Below, one piece after another: positions 47,107 through 56,536 of a stretch of DNA of 64,000 nt (its first letter is position 1; each line of letters begins with the position of its first letter). The notes beneath the pieces were generated by a model, which was not told the origin of the DNA, ran no database searches, and saw nothing but the letters and a program-made list of their open reading frames with translations. The DNA is from Aceticella autotrophica (lineage in GTDB: Bacteria; Bacillota; Thermoanaerobacteria; Thermoanaerobacterales; Thermoanaerobacteraceae), in assembly GCF_017357865.1 (NCBI RefSeq), contig NZ_CP060096.1:1408501-1472500 (forward strand), in the 5' to 3' direction. Made by a program: the position numbers and the translations under genes.

Positions 47107-47256
47107 TTAATCGTTTCTAAATAAACCTCTTTCGTTAGGATAAAAGTCAAGCTCAAAAACGAAAAAAGACCTCAGCATAAACTGAAGAAGCAAAAACAGT
47201 ATATTTATAGTTAAAAAAATAATGATAGGAAAGAAAAGAATAAGCAAAAAATACAA
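47107..47256 (-). CDS. Small membrane protein, 49 aa
   Basis: An open frame starting with TTG at 47256, three bases after the yugP stop, with AGGAG inside the last yugP codons about 10 nt upstream. The first 28 residues are almost all Leu, Ile and Phe, one long membrane helix, followed by a short charged tail ending YPNERGLFRND. The gap between yugP and rsmB is filled by it exactly. No family recognised; the non-random tail and placement support a real gene. Confidence 0.5.
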   Translation of the reverse strand: MYFLLILFFPIIIFLTINILFLLLQFMLRSFFVFELDFYPNERGLFRND

Positions 47257-47259
47257 TTT

Positions 47260-47937
47260 TTATTCACTCCTATCTCTTAATATAAGTAATCTTATAAGTT
47301 GCATAATCGATACCAATGCAGCAGCAACATATGTCAATGCAGCTGCCCTTAAAACCTGCTGTGCAGGAACAATTTCTTCCCTTGTAAACAATCCATTTGT
47401 TTGCAATAAATGGATTGCCCTGTTACTGGCATTAAACTCAACAGGAAGTGTTATTACTTGAAAAATCACTGCAGCACTAAATAATATTATTCCTATATTT
47501 ATTAAATTAGTCAGTCCAATTATAAATCCAAAAATCACTAAAGGCCAAGCAAGAGTCGAGCCAAGATTTGCCACCGGCACAAGGCTATTTCTTACACTAA
47601 GCGGTATATATCCCTCTGCATGTTGTATTGCATGCCCGGTTTCATGTGCGGCAACACCAATCGCAGCAATTGATTCACTGTCATATACTGTTTCTGAAAG
47701 TCTCAATACCCTGCTTCGAGGATCATAATGATCGGTAAGATTTCCCGGAATCCTTTCAATCCTGACATTATATAATCCAGCACCATCCAAAAGCTTTCTT
47801 GCAACTTCGTATGCTTTATATCCATAATTATTTTTAACATGTGAATATTTTCCATAAGTGCTTTGAACTTTTGCCTGTGCATACATAGCAAATATCATAG
47901 CCGGTATTAATAATAATATTGTTGTATCCCAGAACAT
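47260..47937 (-). CDS. yugP: YugP family zinc metallopeptidase
   Basis: 225-aa membrane peptidase. One N-terminal membrane segment, the HETGHAIQH zinc site (about 96-104), and further hydrophobic segments at about 120-165 and 195-220. The family is DUF2265/neutral zinc metallopeptidase; its substrate is unknown. It is 3 nt from the DUF116 gene and leads into a small membrane ORF. Confidence 0.92.
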   Translation of the reverse strand: MFWDTTILLLIPAMIFAMYAQAKVQSTYGKYSHVKNNYGYKAYEVARKLLDGAGLYNVRIERIPGNLTDHYDPRSRVLRLSETVYDSESIAAIGVAAHETGHAIQHAEGYIPLSVRNSLVPVANLGSTLAWPLVIFGFIIGLTNLINIGIILFSAAVIFQVITLPVEFNASNRAIHLLQTNGLFTREEIVPAQQVLRAAALTYVAAALVSIMQLIRLLILRDRSE

Positions 47938-47940
47938 AAG

Positions 47941-48696
47941 TTAACCTCCAGAAATAAATTTTATTATAACTTTCTCAAGACTCTTAACATCAAAACTTGT
48001 ATTAAAGCATGGACCATTTGGTCTTTTATTTATTATACCATATACGGGGATTTTTTTCACATCTTTTATACCGCTTGTCAAATCTCTTTCACAAGCAATT
48101 GCAATAATAATCTTAGGTTTTATATCTGATACAACTTTTCTTGCAAGTGTACCGCCTGTCGCTACCGCAATTTTAACTCCGTATTTATCCTTTAATCTTA
48201 GTAGATCATTTATCTGACACTTGCCACATCTTCTGCAATTTTCAATATCATATGTAACTTTGAATTTACAATCACTATTTTGAATACAATGTGGAGATAA
48301 GATTAGTATGTCTTTCGGTTTATATTTCTTTTTTATTGAACTAACTAAAAGGTTATTAATTTCAATAAATGACCTTTGCAGTTTTTCCCTCTTGATGCCA
48401 ATAATTTTTCCTATTATTAATAATATCGGGTATGACATATCTACAGTATAAGTAATGAATGTATTTAATAGTTCATTTGTCTTTTTTTTATATATTGTGA
48501 AAACAACCGCAAATATTCCAATAGTAAAAAAAAGTCCAATAAAACAAAAAAACACAATTAATATTATAATAAACATATCATAAACATAAATACATCGGCT
48601 TTTAACAATATAATTTAGTATTATTATTATGAAAATTATTAAAATAATCAGAAAGCTTAATAAATTTATAAATACTTTTTTTTCCCCTTGCAACAT
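47941..48696 (-). CDS. DUF116 protein
   Basis: 251 aa. Two membrane segments (about 9-28 and 35-65), then a soluble domain with many Cys residues (HCIQNSDCKFKV, CRRCGKCQ) that may bind a metal or Fe-S cluster, and GGTLARKVV and ACERDLTSG motifs of DUF116. The family sits between fmt and rsmB in many clostridia; function unknown. It overlaps the fmt stop by one base. Confidence 0.88.
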   Translation of the reverse strand: MLQGEKKVFINLLSFLIILIIFIIIILNYIVKSRCIYVYDMFIIILIVFFCFIGLFFTIGIFAVVFTIYKKKTNELLNTFITYTVDMSYPILLIIGKIIGIKREKLQRSFIEINNLLVSSIKKKYKPKDILILSPHCIQNSDCKFKVTYDIENCRRCGKCQINDLLRLKDKYGVKIAVATGGTLARKVVSDIKPKIIIAIACERDLTSGIKDVKKIPVYGIINKRPNGPCFNTSFDVKSLEKVIIKFISGG

Positions 48697-49631
48697 TATT
48701 TCCCCTTTAAAACAGTCCCTTTTGTAATATTATGTCCCCTTAAATATTCTTCAATACTCATTTTTCTTGTTCCTTCTGACTGAATTTCTAAAATTTTAAG
48801 GGCATCACAGCCACATTTTATAATAAGCTCATTATCTGATTTTAAAATCTTACCAGATTCATTATTACTATCATCAATTTTAACATCGGCTTTCCAAATT
48901 TTTAACATAAGCCCCTCATAAAATGTATAGCATCCCGGCCATGGACACATTCCCCTGATTTTATTTCTTATATCTACCGCATTTTTACTCCAATCAATAA
49001 GTCCCATAGATTTATTAAGTATAGGAGCATATGATGCTTCTTCATCTTTTTGTTTTACTGGTTTTAGTAAACCTTTTATTAATTTATCTATCGTTTCTAT
49101 AAGAACATCTCCACCAAGTATTGCCAATTTATCGTGAATAGTTTCTGCATCATCATCATCAAATATAGGAATAGATTTTTTCAATAACATATTACCAGTA
49201 TCAAGCCCTTTATCCATATACATTGTTGTAATGCCTGTTTCCTTTTCTCCTTTTATTATAGCCCAGTTAATAGGTGCTGCACCTCTATATTTGGGCAAAA
49301 GAGATGCATGAACATTTATACAGCCATAAGAAGGCAAGTTTAAAATAGCTTCAGTCAGTATCTTCCCATATGCAACAACAATGATAAAATCTGGTGATAA
49401 ATCTTTTAATTTATCTACAAAATCTATATTATCTTTAAGTTTATCAGGCTGCAAAACTTTTATATTATTTTCTAATGCAAATTGTTTCACAGGAGGAAAA
49501 ATAATTTTTTTCCCCCTGCCCTTTGGTTTGTCTGGTTGTGTAACAACTGCTAATACATCATAGCCTGCTTCAAGTATTTTTTTTAGTGATGGCACTGCAA
49601 ATTCTGGTGTACCCATAAAAACAACTTTCAA
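48696..49631 (-). CDS. fmt: Methionyl-tRNA formyltransferase
   Basis: Formylates initiator Met-tRNA using 10-formyl-THF. The start MKVVFMGTPEFAVPSL, the catalytic INVHASLLPKYRGAAPI and GITTMYMDKGLDTG are diagnostic, with the C-terminal tRNA-binding domain. 311 aa. One base from def, its functional partner. Confidence 0.97.
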   Translation of the reverse strand: MKVVFMGTPEFAVPSLKKILEAGYDVLAVVTQPDKPKGRGKKIIFPPVKQFALENNIKVLQPDKLKDNIDFVDKLKDLSPDFIIVVAYGKILTEAILNLPSYGCINVHASLLPKYRGAAPINWAIIKGEKETGITTMYMDKGLDTGNMLLKKSIPIFDDDDAETIHDKLAILGGDVLIETIDKLIKGLLKPVKQKDEEASYAPILNKSMGLIDWSKNAVDIRNKIRGMCPWPGCYTFYEGLMLKIWKADVKIDDSNNESGKILKSDNELIIKCGCDALKILEIQSEGTRKMSIEEYLRGHNITKGTVLKGK

Positions 49632-49632
49632 A

Positions 49633-50106
49633 TCATTCCACCTCTAACTCTTCTCTTTCATTGATGATTTTTAAGGCCTTATCAACAAAAAGTACTCCAT
49701 TTAAGTGATCAATCTCATGTGTAAATGCTCTTGCAAGCAAATCTTCCCCTTCAATCTCTTTTATATTCCCTTCTCTGTCAAGATATTTAACTTTTACTTT
49801 CTTTGGTCTTTTCACTTCACCTGTCGTATTGGGAACGCTTAAGCAGCCTTCTATCCCAATCTGTTCGCCTTCTTCATATATCAATTCGGGATTAATAAGC
49901 TCAAGCAATCCTTCTCCAACATCTATAACAACAATTCTTCTTAAAATGCCAATCTGATTTGCTGCAAGTCCTACGCCATCTGCATTATACATGGTTTCAG
50001 CCATATCATCAATTATTGTAATAATATGTGAATCAATTTTGTCAACCTTTTTAGCTTTTTTCCTTAATACAGGATCCCCTATTGTTCTAACATATCTTAA
50101 TGCCAT
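49633..50106 (-). CDS. def: Peptide deformylase
   Basis: Removes the N-formyl group from new proteins. Three motifs: GVGLAANQIG, EGCLSVP and HEIDHLNG (the metal is held by Cys and two His). 157 aa. It follows priA by 12 nt. Confidence 0.97.
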   Translation of the reverse strand: MALRYVRTIGDPVLRKKAKKVDKIDSHIITIIDDMAETMYNADGVGLAANQIGILRRIVVIDVGEGLLELINPELIYEEGEQIGIEGCLSVPNTTGEVKRPKKVKVKYLDREGNIKEIEGEDLLARAFTHEIDHLNGVLFVDKALKIINEREELEVE

Positions 50107-50118
50107 TGCTTTGCCTCC

Positions 50119-52320
50119 TCATAACATATTTATTGGATCTATGTCCATTGCAATCTTTATATCATTGTCATATTTAATTAAATCAACTACATCTGCAATT
50201 TTTAATAAATTATTTCTATCCTCATTTTTTATTATAATTTGCCATCTATAATTATTTTTTATTTTTTCTAATGGCGCAGATGATGGTCCTAATACTTTAT
50301 TATAACTTTTTACTTCAAATTTGTTAATAGTATTTTTGACTACATAATAAATTTTTGCAGCATTTTCTACAACCTTCTGTTTTTCCTTTCCATATATCAC
50401 AATATTCATCAGATGTGTAAATGGAGGATATTTGAATATTTCTCTATATTGAATCTCTTCATTATAGAACATTAGATAATTCTGTAGCTTAGCAGCTTTA
50501 ATGCTGTAATTGTTATCTTCATATGTTTGTATTATTACCCTTCCAGCTTTTTCACCTCTACCTGCCCTTCCGGCAACCTGTGTTAGCAATTGAAAGGTTT
50601 TTTCGCCCGACCTGAAATCAGGAATATTTAAAGTAACATCTGCAAGTATAACTCCTACAAGTGTAACATTAGGTATATCAAATCCTTTAGATATCATTTG
50701 AGTACCAATTAATATATCCGCTTTACCATTTTTAAAATCATAAAAAATCCTTTCATGAGAACCCTTTGTTTTAGTTGTATCAATATCCATTCTTAATATC
50801 CTGCTTTCTGGAAAATATTTCTTTACATCATTTTCGATACGTTCCGTCCCTATTCCAAGATGTCTTATCCTGTTGCTTTTACATTTTGGACAATATTCGA
50901 ACATATTTATGCTATACCCACAATAATGACATCTGAGTTTTTTTTCATATGCATGAAATGTAAGTGATATATCACAATTTGGACATTTAGGAACATAACC
51001 GCAGTTTCTGCAGGATACAAAAGAGGAAAAACCTCTTCTGTTTAAAAATAATATTGTCTGCTCTCCTCTACATAAATTTAATTTAATTTCATTATACAAT
51101 CTTCTGCTAAAAATCGAGTTATTTCCTGATGAAAGCTCATCACTCATATTAATGACATCGACTTCTGGAAGAAATATACCAATTCTTTCCGATAATTTTA
51201 TTAATTTGTATTCACTTTTTATTGCTTTATAATATGATTCTATTGAGGGAGTTGCAGAACCTAAAACCAATACTGCATTTTCTATTTCACATCTTTTTTC
51301 AGCAACTTCCTTTACATTGTATTTAGGTCTTAAATCTGACTGCTTATATGTACCCTCATGTTCTTCATCTATTATAACAAGACCTAAATCTGAAAAAGGG
51401 GCAAAAATTGCATTTCTTACCCCAACAACAACTTTAACTTCACCTTTTTTTATTTTTCTCCATTCATCAAATCGTTCTCCTTGTGATAATCTACTATGCA
51501 TTACAGCAACTAAGTTTCCAAAACGCCCAATAAATCTTTCTATTGTCTGGGGAGTAAGAGATATCTCTGGCACAAGTACAATTGAGCTTTTCCCAAGTTC
51601 TATACATCTCTCAATAAGCTGTAAGTATACTTCAGTTTTTCCACTTCCAGTTACACCAAACAGCAAAAATTTATTAAACAGATTACTATCTATAGAATCT
51701 TTAATCATATTTATTGCTTGTTTCTGTTCCGATGTTGGCTTTAAGGGTTCTGTTTTTATAAATTTACTTGCTTTATATCTATTTATCTCTTCATCAAATA
51801 TTTCTATGTAGCCTTTTTTCTCTAACGCCTTTACAGATGAATAACTTATATTAAGGTTTTTTAGTAAATCTGATAAATCGATACAATTATTTTCTAATAA
51901 ATAATTTAGTATTTCCAACTGCCTTGGTGCCCTATCTGAAATGTTTTCAGGTATTGAATTAATGAGTAATCTTACTTTTTTAACTTCCTTACAGCCCTGA
52001 TTGATACCTGCAGGCATTATACACTGAAGGCTTTCCGAAAAAAAACAATTGTAATATTCCTTAATCCACCATGCGAGTTTCAGCATCTTTTCATCAAAGA
52101 TGCTGAAATCATCAAGTATTTTATATATCTCTTTAAGTTTTTTATCAGAGATATTTGTATTATCTGTTATATTTATAACATAGCCCTCTACAATCCTATT
52201 TCTAAATGGAACTGCTACTCTAATACCAACATTTATATTATTCATTTTTTCAGGTACCTTATATGTAAATATCTTATCTGTATTTCGTGACTTGACGTCA
52301 ACAATTACCCCTGCATACAT
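50119..52320 (-). CDS. priA: Primosomal protein N' (PriA)
   Basis: Replication-restart helicase. 733 aa from the ATG at 52320 (GGAGG 5 nt upstream). N-terminal DNA-binding domains, Walker A GVTGSGKTEVY, DEEHEGTYKQ, then the zinc-binding Cys pairs (CRNCGYVPKCPNCD and CHYCGY, CPKC) and AGRAGRGEKAG. It follows coaBC by 30 nt. Confidence 0.97.
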   Translation of the reverse strand: MYAGVIVDVKSRNTDKIFTYKVPEKMNNINVGIRVAVPFRNRIVEGYVINITDNTNISDKKLKEIYKILDDFSIFDEKMLKLAWWIKEYYNCFFSESLQCIMPAGINQGCKEVKKVRLLINSIPENISDRAPRQLEILNYLLENNCIDLSDLLKNLNISYSSVKALEKKGYIEIFDEEINRYKASKFIKTEPLKPTSEQKQAINMIKDSIDSNLFNKFLLFGVTGSGKTEVYLQLIERCIELGKSSIVLVPEISLTPQTIERFIGRFGNLVAVMHSRLSQGERFDEWRKIKKGEVKVVVGVRNAIFAPFSDLGLVIIDEEHEGTYKQSDLRPKYNVKEVAEKRCEIENAVLVLGSATPSIESYYKAIKSEYKLIKLSERIGIFLPEVDVINMSDELSSGNNSIFSRRLYNEIKLNLCRGEQTILFLNRRGFSSFVSCRNCGYVPKCPNCDISLTFHAYEKKLRCHYCGYSINMFEYCPKCKSNRIRHLGIGTERIENDVKKYFPESRILRMDIDTTKTKGSHERIFYDFKNGKADILIGTQMISKGFDIPNVTLVGVILADVTLNIPDFRSGEKTFQLLTQVAGRAGRGEKAGRVIIQTYEDNNYSIKAAKLQNYLMFYNEEIQYREIFKYPPFTHLMNIVIYGKEKQKVVENAAKIYYVVKNTINKFEVKSYNKVLGPSSAPLEKIKNNYRWQIIIKNEDRNNLLKIADVVDLIKYDNDIKIAMDIDPINML

Positions 52321-52350
52321 AATAACCTCCGCTGAAAAACACAAAAACCC

Positions 52351-53547
52351 CTAAATAATTTTTTTTATTTCATCTAATATTACATGAGCAACCTCTGCTT
52401 TTGACATTATCGAATATTTTTTTACATTAAAATTTCTATCAATAATTTGTACTATATTCGTATCTTTATTAAATCCTGCGCCTTCTTGTAAAATATCATT
52501 TGCTACAATTAAATCAAGATTTTTCTTGATTATTTTGCTTTTAGCATTTTCTATTAAATTCTCTGTTTCTGCTGCAAATCCCACAAGTATCTTTTTCCCT
52601 TTTTCTTTACCAATTTCATAGAGAATATCAGGATTTCTAATGAGTTTAATACATAAATCTTCATCCATTTTTTTTATTTTATTTTTTTCCTTTTTTTCAG
52701 GTCTGTAATCAGCAACAGCAGCAGCACAAACAACAATATCTGCATTTGAGATATTGTCCATTACCGCATTATACATCTGAATTGCCGTATCCACCCTGAT
52801 AAGCTTAACTCCATAAGGCTTTGCAAGATTTGTAGGACCTGAAATAAGCATTACATCAGCTCCACGTAAAATTCCCGCCTTTGCAATTTCATAACCCATT
52901 TTACCTGTAGAAGGATTTGTTATATATCTGATAGGGTCAATTGGTTCTATTGTCGGTCCTGCAGTTATTAATAGTCTTTTGCCAATAAGGTCTTTTTTGA
53001 CATTGCTATTCAGTAAATCACAAATCTTGTTTTCAATAATCCGCACATCCGCAAGTTTACCCGCACCAAAAGCACCGCAAGCTAACCTTCCTTCTTCAGG
53101 ATTAACAAATATATAACCATAGTTTTTGAGTTTTTCAATATTACCTTGTGTAATTGGATTTAAATACATATTAGTATTCATAGCAGGTGCAAGCAATACC
53201 CTGCTTTTTGTAGCCATTAGCGTTGTTGAAAGCATATCATCTGCTATTCCATTAGCAAGTTTACCAATTATATTTGCAGTAGCTGGAACTACTGCAAATA
53301 AATCTGCTTTTTCAGCCAATGCAATATGTTCAATTTCCCAATATTTTGGACTTTCAAACATATCAGTTACAACTTTGTTATGAGATAATGCTTCAAATGT
53401 CAACGGAGATATAAATTTAGTAGCAGATTCTGTCATAATAACATCGACATTAATGCCTTTTTTAATAAGACGTGAAAGTAGGTCAACCGCCTTATATGCC
53501 GCTATACCTCCTGTAACACCTAAAACAAGATTTTTGCTTTCAGACAT
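52351..53547 (-). CDS. coaBC: Bifunctional phosphopantothenoylcysteine decarboxylase/synthetase
   Basis: Second and third steps of CoA synthesis. CoaC flavoprotein part at 1-185 (VLGVTGGIAAYKA, PATANIIGKLANGIADD, PAMNTNMYLNP), CoaB part from about 186 (ITAGPTIEPIDPIRYITNPSTGKMG). 398 aa from the ATG at 53547, with AGAGGG 7 nt away; coaD for a later CoA step is elsewhere in the window. Confidence 0.96.
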   Translation of the reverse strand: MSESKNLVLGVTGGIAAYKAVDLLSRLIKKGINVDVIMTESATKFISPLTFEALSHNKVVTDMFESPKYWEIEHIALAEKADLFAVVPATANIIGKLANGIADDMLSTTLMATKSRVLLAPAMNTNMYLNPITQGNIEKLKNYGYIFVNPEEGRLACGAFGAGKLADVRIIENKICDLLNSNVKKDLIGKRLLITAGPTIEPIDPIRYITNPSTGKMGYEIAKAGILRGADVMLISGPTNLAKPYGVKLIRVDTAIQMYNAVMDNISNADIVVCAAAVADYRPEKKEKNKIKKMDEDLCIKLIRNPDILYEIGKEKGKKILVGFAAETENLIENAKSKIIKKNLDLIVANDILQEGAGFNKDTNIVQIIDRNFNVKKYSIMSKAEVAHVILDEIKKII

Positions 53548-53558
53548 TCTCATACCCT

Positions 53559-53768
53559 CTATTTAATACCAAATTTTTGTCTTTCAAAAGTAATATAGCC
53601 TTGTGCCACCTCTTCTGTTGCAATTGTAACAGGCTTGTTTGAGTCTGAATATATAAGGCTTTCTTCCCCATCTATAAGTTGTCTTGCTCTTTTAGCAACC
53701 AAAGCACATAAGGTATATTTGCTATCAATTCTTTTCATTAAATCAACAATTGATGGATATAAAATCAT
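53559..53768 (-). CDS. rpoZ: RNA polymerase omega subunit
   Basis: 69-aa omega subunit. Conserved start region DLMKRIDSKYTLCALVAKRARQ, followed by the EEVAQGYI segment. It begins directly after gmk and precedes coaBC, the usual order. Confidence 0.95.
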   Translation of the reverse strand: MILYPSIVDLMKRIDSKYTLCALVAKRARQLIDGEESLIYSDSNKPVTIATEEVAQGYITFERQKFGIK

Positions 53769-54383
53769 TTATTGCCCCTCCTTAATTTTTAAATATAAAC
53801 CCTTATTACGGTCTACACGACATTTTTCCGCAACAATAATCGCTTTTATTTTTTCAACAGCATTATTTACATCATCATTTATAACAACATAATTATACCT
53901 TGAAACAAAATTTATTTCTTCATATGCACACTTAAACCGTTTTAAAATTTCTTCTTCTGTTTCAGTCCCACGTTTCTTTATTCTGTTTTTTAGTTCCTCC
54001 ATTGAGGGCGGTAAAATAAATACAAATACCCCTTCAGGAAATTTATCTTTTACTTTCAAAGCACCTTGAATATCAATTTCAAGAATTACATCAAACCCTT
54101 CTTCAATATTTTTTAGCACAAAATCTTTTGGTGTTCCATAATAATTATCATAAACCTTAGCCCATTCCAATAATTTATCTTCTTCGATTAAATTTTTGAA
54201 TTTATCTACTGTTGTAAAAAAATAATTTTTCCCATCTGTTTCTCCAACTCTTGGCTTTCTTGTTGTTGTAGATATACTTAATTTTATATTATTTTCATTT
54301 TTAAGTAAAGCTTTAGCTATAGTACCTTTACCAGCACCAGAAGGACCAGATAAAACAATCAGCAAGCCCTTTTTAAACAACAA
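53769..54383 (-). CDS. gmk: Guanylate kinase
   Basis: Phosphorylates GMP to GDP with ATP. P-loop GPSGAGKGTIAKAL at about 13-26, STTTRKPRVGETDGKNYFF, and the lid region. 204 aa. Ends against the rpoZ start. Confidence 0.97.
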   Translation of the reverse strand: MLFKKGLLIVLSGPSGAGKGTIAKALLKNENNIKLSISTTTRKPRVGETDGKNYFFTTVDKFKNLIEEDKLLEWAKVYDNYYGTPKDFVLKNIEEGFDVILEIDIQGALKVKDKFPEGVFVFILPPSMEELKNRIKKRGTETEEEILKRFKCAYEEINFVSRYNYVVINDDVNNAVEKIKAIIVAEKCRVDRNKGLYLKIKEGQ

Positions 54384-54392
54384 AACCCCTCC

Positions 54393-54671
54393 TTATTCCT
54401 CTACATCATCTATGATGTCTTCATCAATATCCTTATAATTGAGTCTGTTAGCAACCGTTTCAGGTTGAACTGCAGATAAAATAATATGATCACTGTCTGT
54501 TATTATTACTGCCCTTGTCCTTCTTCCATATGTTGCATCTATTAACATCCCCCTATCCCTTGCTTCCTGAATAATTCTTTTAATAGGAGCAGACTCCGGA
54601 CTTACAATTGCAATAAGACGATTTGCAGATATTATATTCCCGAAGCCTATATTTATCAGTTTAATTGACAT
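54393..54671 (-). CDS. remA: Extracellular matrix regulator RemA family (DUF370)
   Basis: 92-aa DUF370 protein ([41 protein letters not shown]). RemA activates biofilm matrix operons in Bacillus. Order yicC-remA-gmk-rpoZ is conserved. Matrix control here might bear on the exopolysaccharide module at 35638-38900; that link is speculative. Confidence 0.93.
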   Translation of the reverse strand: MSIKLINIGFGNIISANRLIAIVSPESAPIKRIIQEARDRGMLIDATYGRRTRAVIITDSDHIILSAVQPETVANRLNYKDIDEDIIDDVEE

Positions 54672-54683
54672 ATATTTTCCTCC

Positions 54684-55559
54684 CTATTCGATGTTTTGAA
54701 CTTGCTCTCTTATTTTCTCGATTTCATGTTTAGAATCTATCACACTATTTGATATTTCCAGGTCTATAGATTTTGCTCCTATTGTATTAACCTCCCTGTT
54801 CATCTCCTGTGTGATAAAATCTAATTTCTTACCAACCGGATGATTGCTTTCCATAGAGGTTTTAAACTGCATTATATGACTTTTTAATCTTGTAATTTCT
54901 TCAGCTATACTTATCCTATCAGCCATCAAAGCAACTTCTGTCATTAATCTATACTGATCAAAATCTCCATTCGTAAGTTCTTCAATTCGCGACCTTAATT
55001 TATCTCTGTAAGTATCTATCATTAGAGAGCTTCTTTTTTCTATCTTGTCAGATATCTCATTTAAAATATCAAGATTTTTACATATATCATTATGCAATTT
55101 TATGCCCTCTCTTATCCTCATGTCAACAAGATTATTTATTGAATCAATTAAAGCAGACTTTAAAACTTCCCATACTTCATTTAAATTAATATCCACACTT
55201 TTTACTTTGATGATTTCTGGAAATAATAATATATCCCTAACTTTAATATTTTCATCAGGAAGATAATTTTGCTTTATGTATTTAATAATTTCAAAATATT
55301 GATTCAAAAGACTTTTGTCAACTTCAAGGGTATTAATACTTCTATCATACGTTTCAAAGAAAATATTAACTTCCACCCTGCCTCTTAATATATTATTTGT
55401 TATAAGATTCCTAATCCTGTCTTCTAAGCCGCTTAAAAGTTTTGGAAGTCTATATACCACATCTAAAAAACGATGATTAACGGTTTTTATTTCAACATTG
55501 ATATAAAAACCGTTCTTTCTTATCTCCCCTCTTCCAAAACCCGTCATGCTTTTCAACAT
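54684..55559 (-). CDS. yicC: YicC family endoribonuclease-like protein
   Basis: 291 aa. The start LKSMTGFGRGE and the C-terminal DUF1732 block (HPVGKKLDFITQEMNREVNTIGAKS) are diagnostic. YicC-type proteins have been reported as stress-linked endoribonucleases. Between dapF and remA. Confidence 0.93.
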   Translation of the reverse strand: MLKSMTGFGRGEIRKNGFYINVEIKTVNHRFLDVVYRLPKLLSGLEDRIRNLITNNILRGRVEVNIFFETYDRSINTLEVDKSLLNQYFEIIKYIKQNYLPDENIKVRDILLFPEIIKVKSVDINLNEVWEVLKSALIDSINNLVDMRIREGIKLHNDICKNLDILNEISDKIEKRSSLMIDTYRDKLRSRIEELTNGDFDQYRLMTEVALMADRISIAEEITRLKSHIMQFKTSMESNHPVGKKLDFITQEMNREVNTIGAKSIDLEISNSVIDSKHEIEKIREQVQNIE

Positions 55560-55599
55560 TATATCACCTTTTTCATATTATTATCAATTTTTTTAATAT

Positions 55600-56436
55600 T
55601 TAAACTGTACTTGTTTCACCTCTAAAAACTTCTTCAGCTTTTCCTGTTAAATATACATTGTTATATTCTGACCATTCAACAAATAAATCACCACATTTAA
55701 AATGGACATAAACATTTCTATCTGTTTTTTCAGTGACAGCAGCAGCCACAGCAGATGCACATGCACCACTTCCACATGCAAGTGTAAGCCCTGCACCTCT
55801 TTCCCATGTTCTTACTGTTATATTATTCCTGTCTTCGACCTTAACAAAGTCAACATTTGTTCCACGTGGAAATATATGTAATTTCTCTACTATAGGGCCT
55901 ATATTAAGTACCATATTTTCATCAATTGCATCGACAAAAATTATTGTGTGTGGAACACCTATAAGTACGGACGTTATATTATAGGTACGTCCATTTAACT
56001 TAATAGGTTCGTTTATAAATGATTTTTTTTCCGTCTTTACAGGTATTTCACTTGCTTTAAAAATTGGATTTCCCATAGATACCCTTACCTTATCCACTAT
56101 TCCGTTGTTAAAGATAATTTCAGACATAATAACTCCAGAAAGGGTTTCTACCGTCATTTTTTCTTTTTTTACAATTCCTCTTTCATAAACGTATTTTGCA
56201 AAACATCTTGCTCCATTACCACACATTTCAGCCTCAGTTCCATCTGAATTAAATATTCTCATTCTAATATCTGCAATTCCTGAAGGTTCAACTATCAATA
56301 AACCATCTGCACCTATACCAAAATGTCTATTACATAATTTTACTGCTAAATTTTTATATTCAATTTCTTTATTAATTTCCAAAGCATTTATAACAATAAA
56401 ATCATTTCCTAATCCACTCATTTTAGTAAACTTCAT
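55600..56436 (-). CDS. dapF: Diaminopimelate epimerase
   Basis: Converts LL-DAP to meso-DAP for lysine and peptidoglycan. The two active Cys residues lie in EMCGNGARCFAKY (about Cys72) and LACGSGACASAV (about Cys220). 278 aa. First gene of the long dapF-to-spoVM run. A TATAAT at 56477-56482 lies upstream without a good -35 box. Confidence 0.96.
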   Translation of the reverse strand: MKFTKMSGLGNDFIVINALEINKEIEYKNLAVKLCNRHFGIGADGLLIVEPSGIADIRMRIFNSDGTEAEMCGNGARCFAKYVYERGIVKKEKMTVETLSGVIMSEIIFNNGIVDKVRVSMGNPIFKASEIPVKTEKKSFINEPIKLNGRTYNITSVLIGVPHTIIFVDAIDENMVLNIGPIVEKLHIFPRGTNVDFVKVEDRNNITVRTWERGAGLTLACGSGACASAVAAAVTEKTDRNVYVHFKCGDLFVEWSEYNNVYLTGKAEEVFRGETSTV

Positions 56437-56488
56437 ATTTTTATCACTCCACTTATAAAGTTCATTAATAAAATATATTATAACACAA

Positions 56489-56513
56489 AAAAGGCTAAAA
56501 TGCTTAGCCTTTT
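56489..56513 (-). terminator. Terminator of the MFS gene
   Basis: 10-bp stem AAAAGGCTAA/TTAGCCTTTT with a 5-nt loop, followed by TT on the minus strand to make a T6 run. It separates the MFS/ChrB pair from dapF. Confidence 0.85.
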
Positions 56514-56536
56514 AAAGAAAATTCAAGAAAAATACC

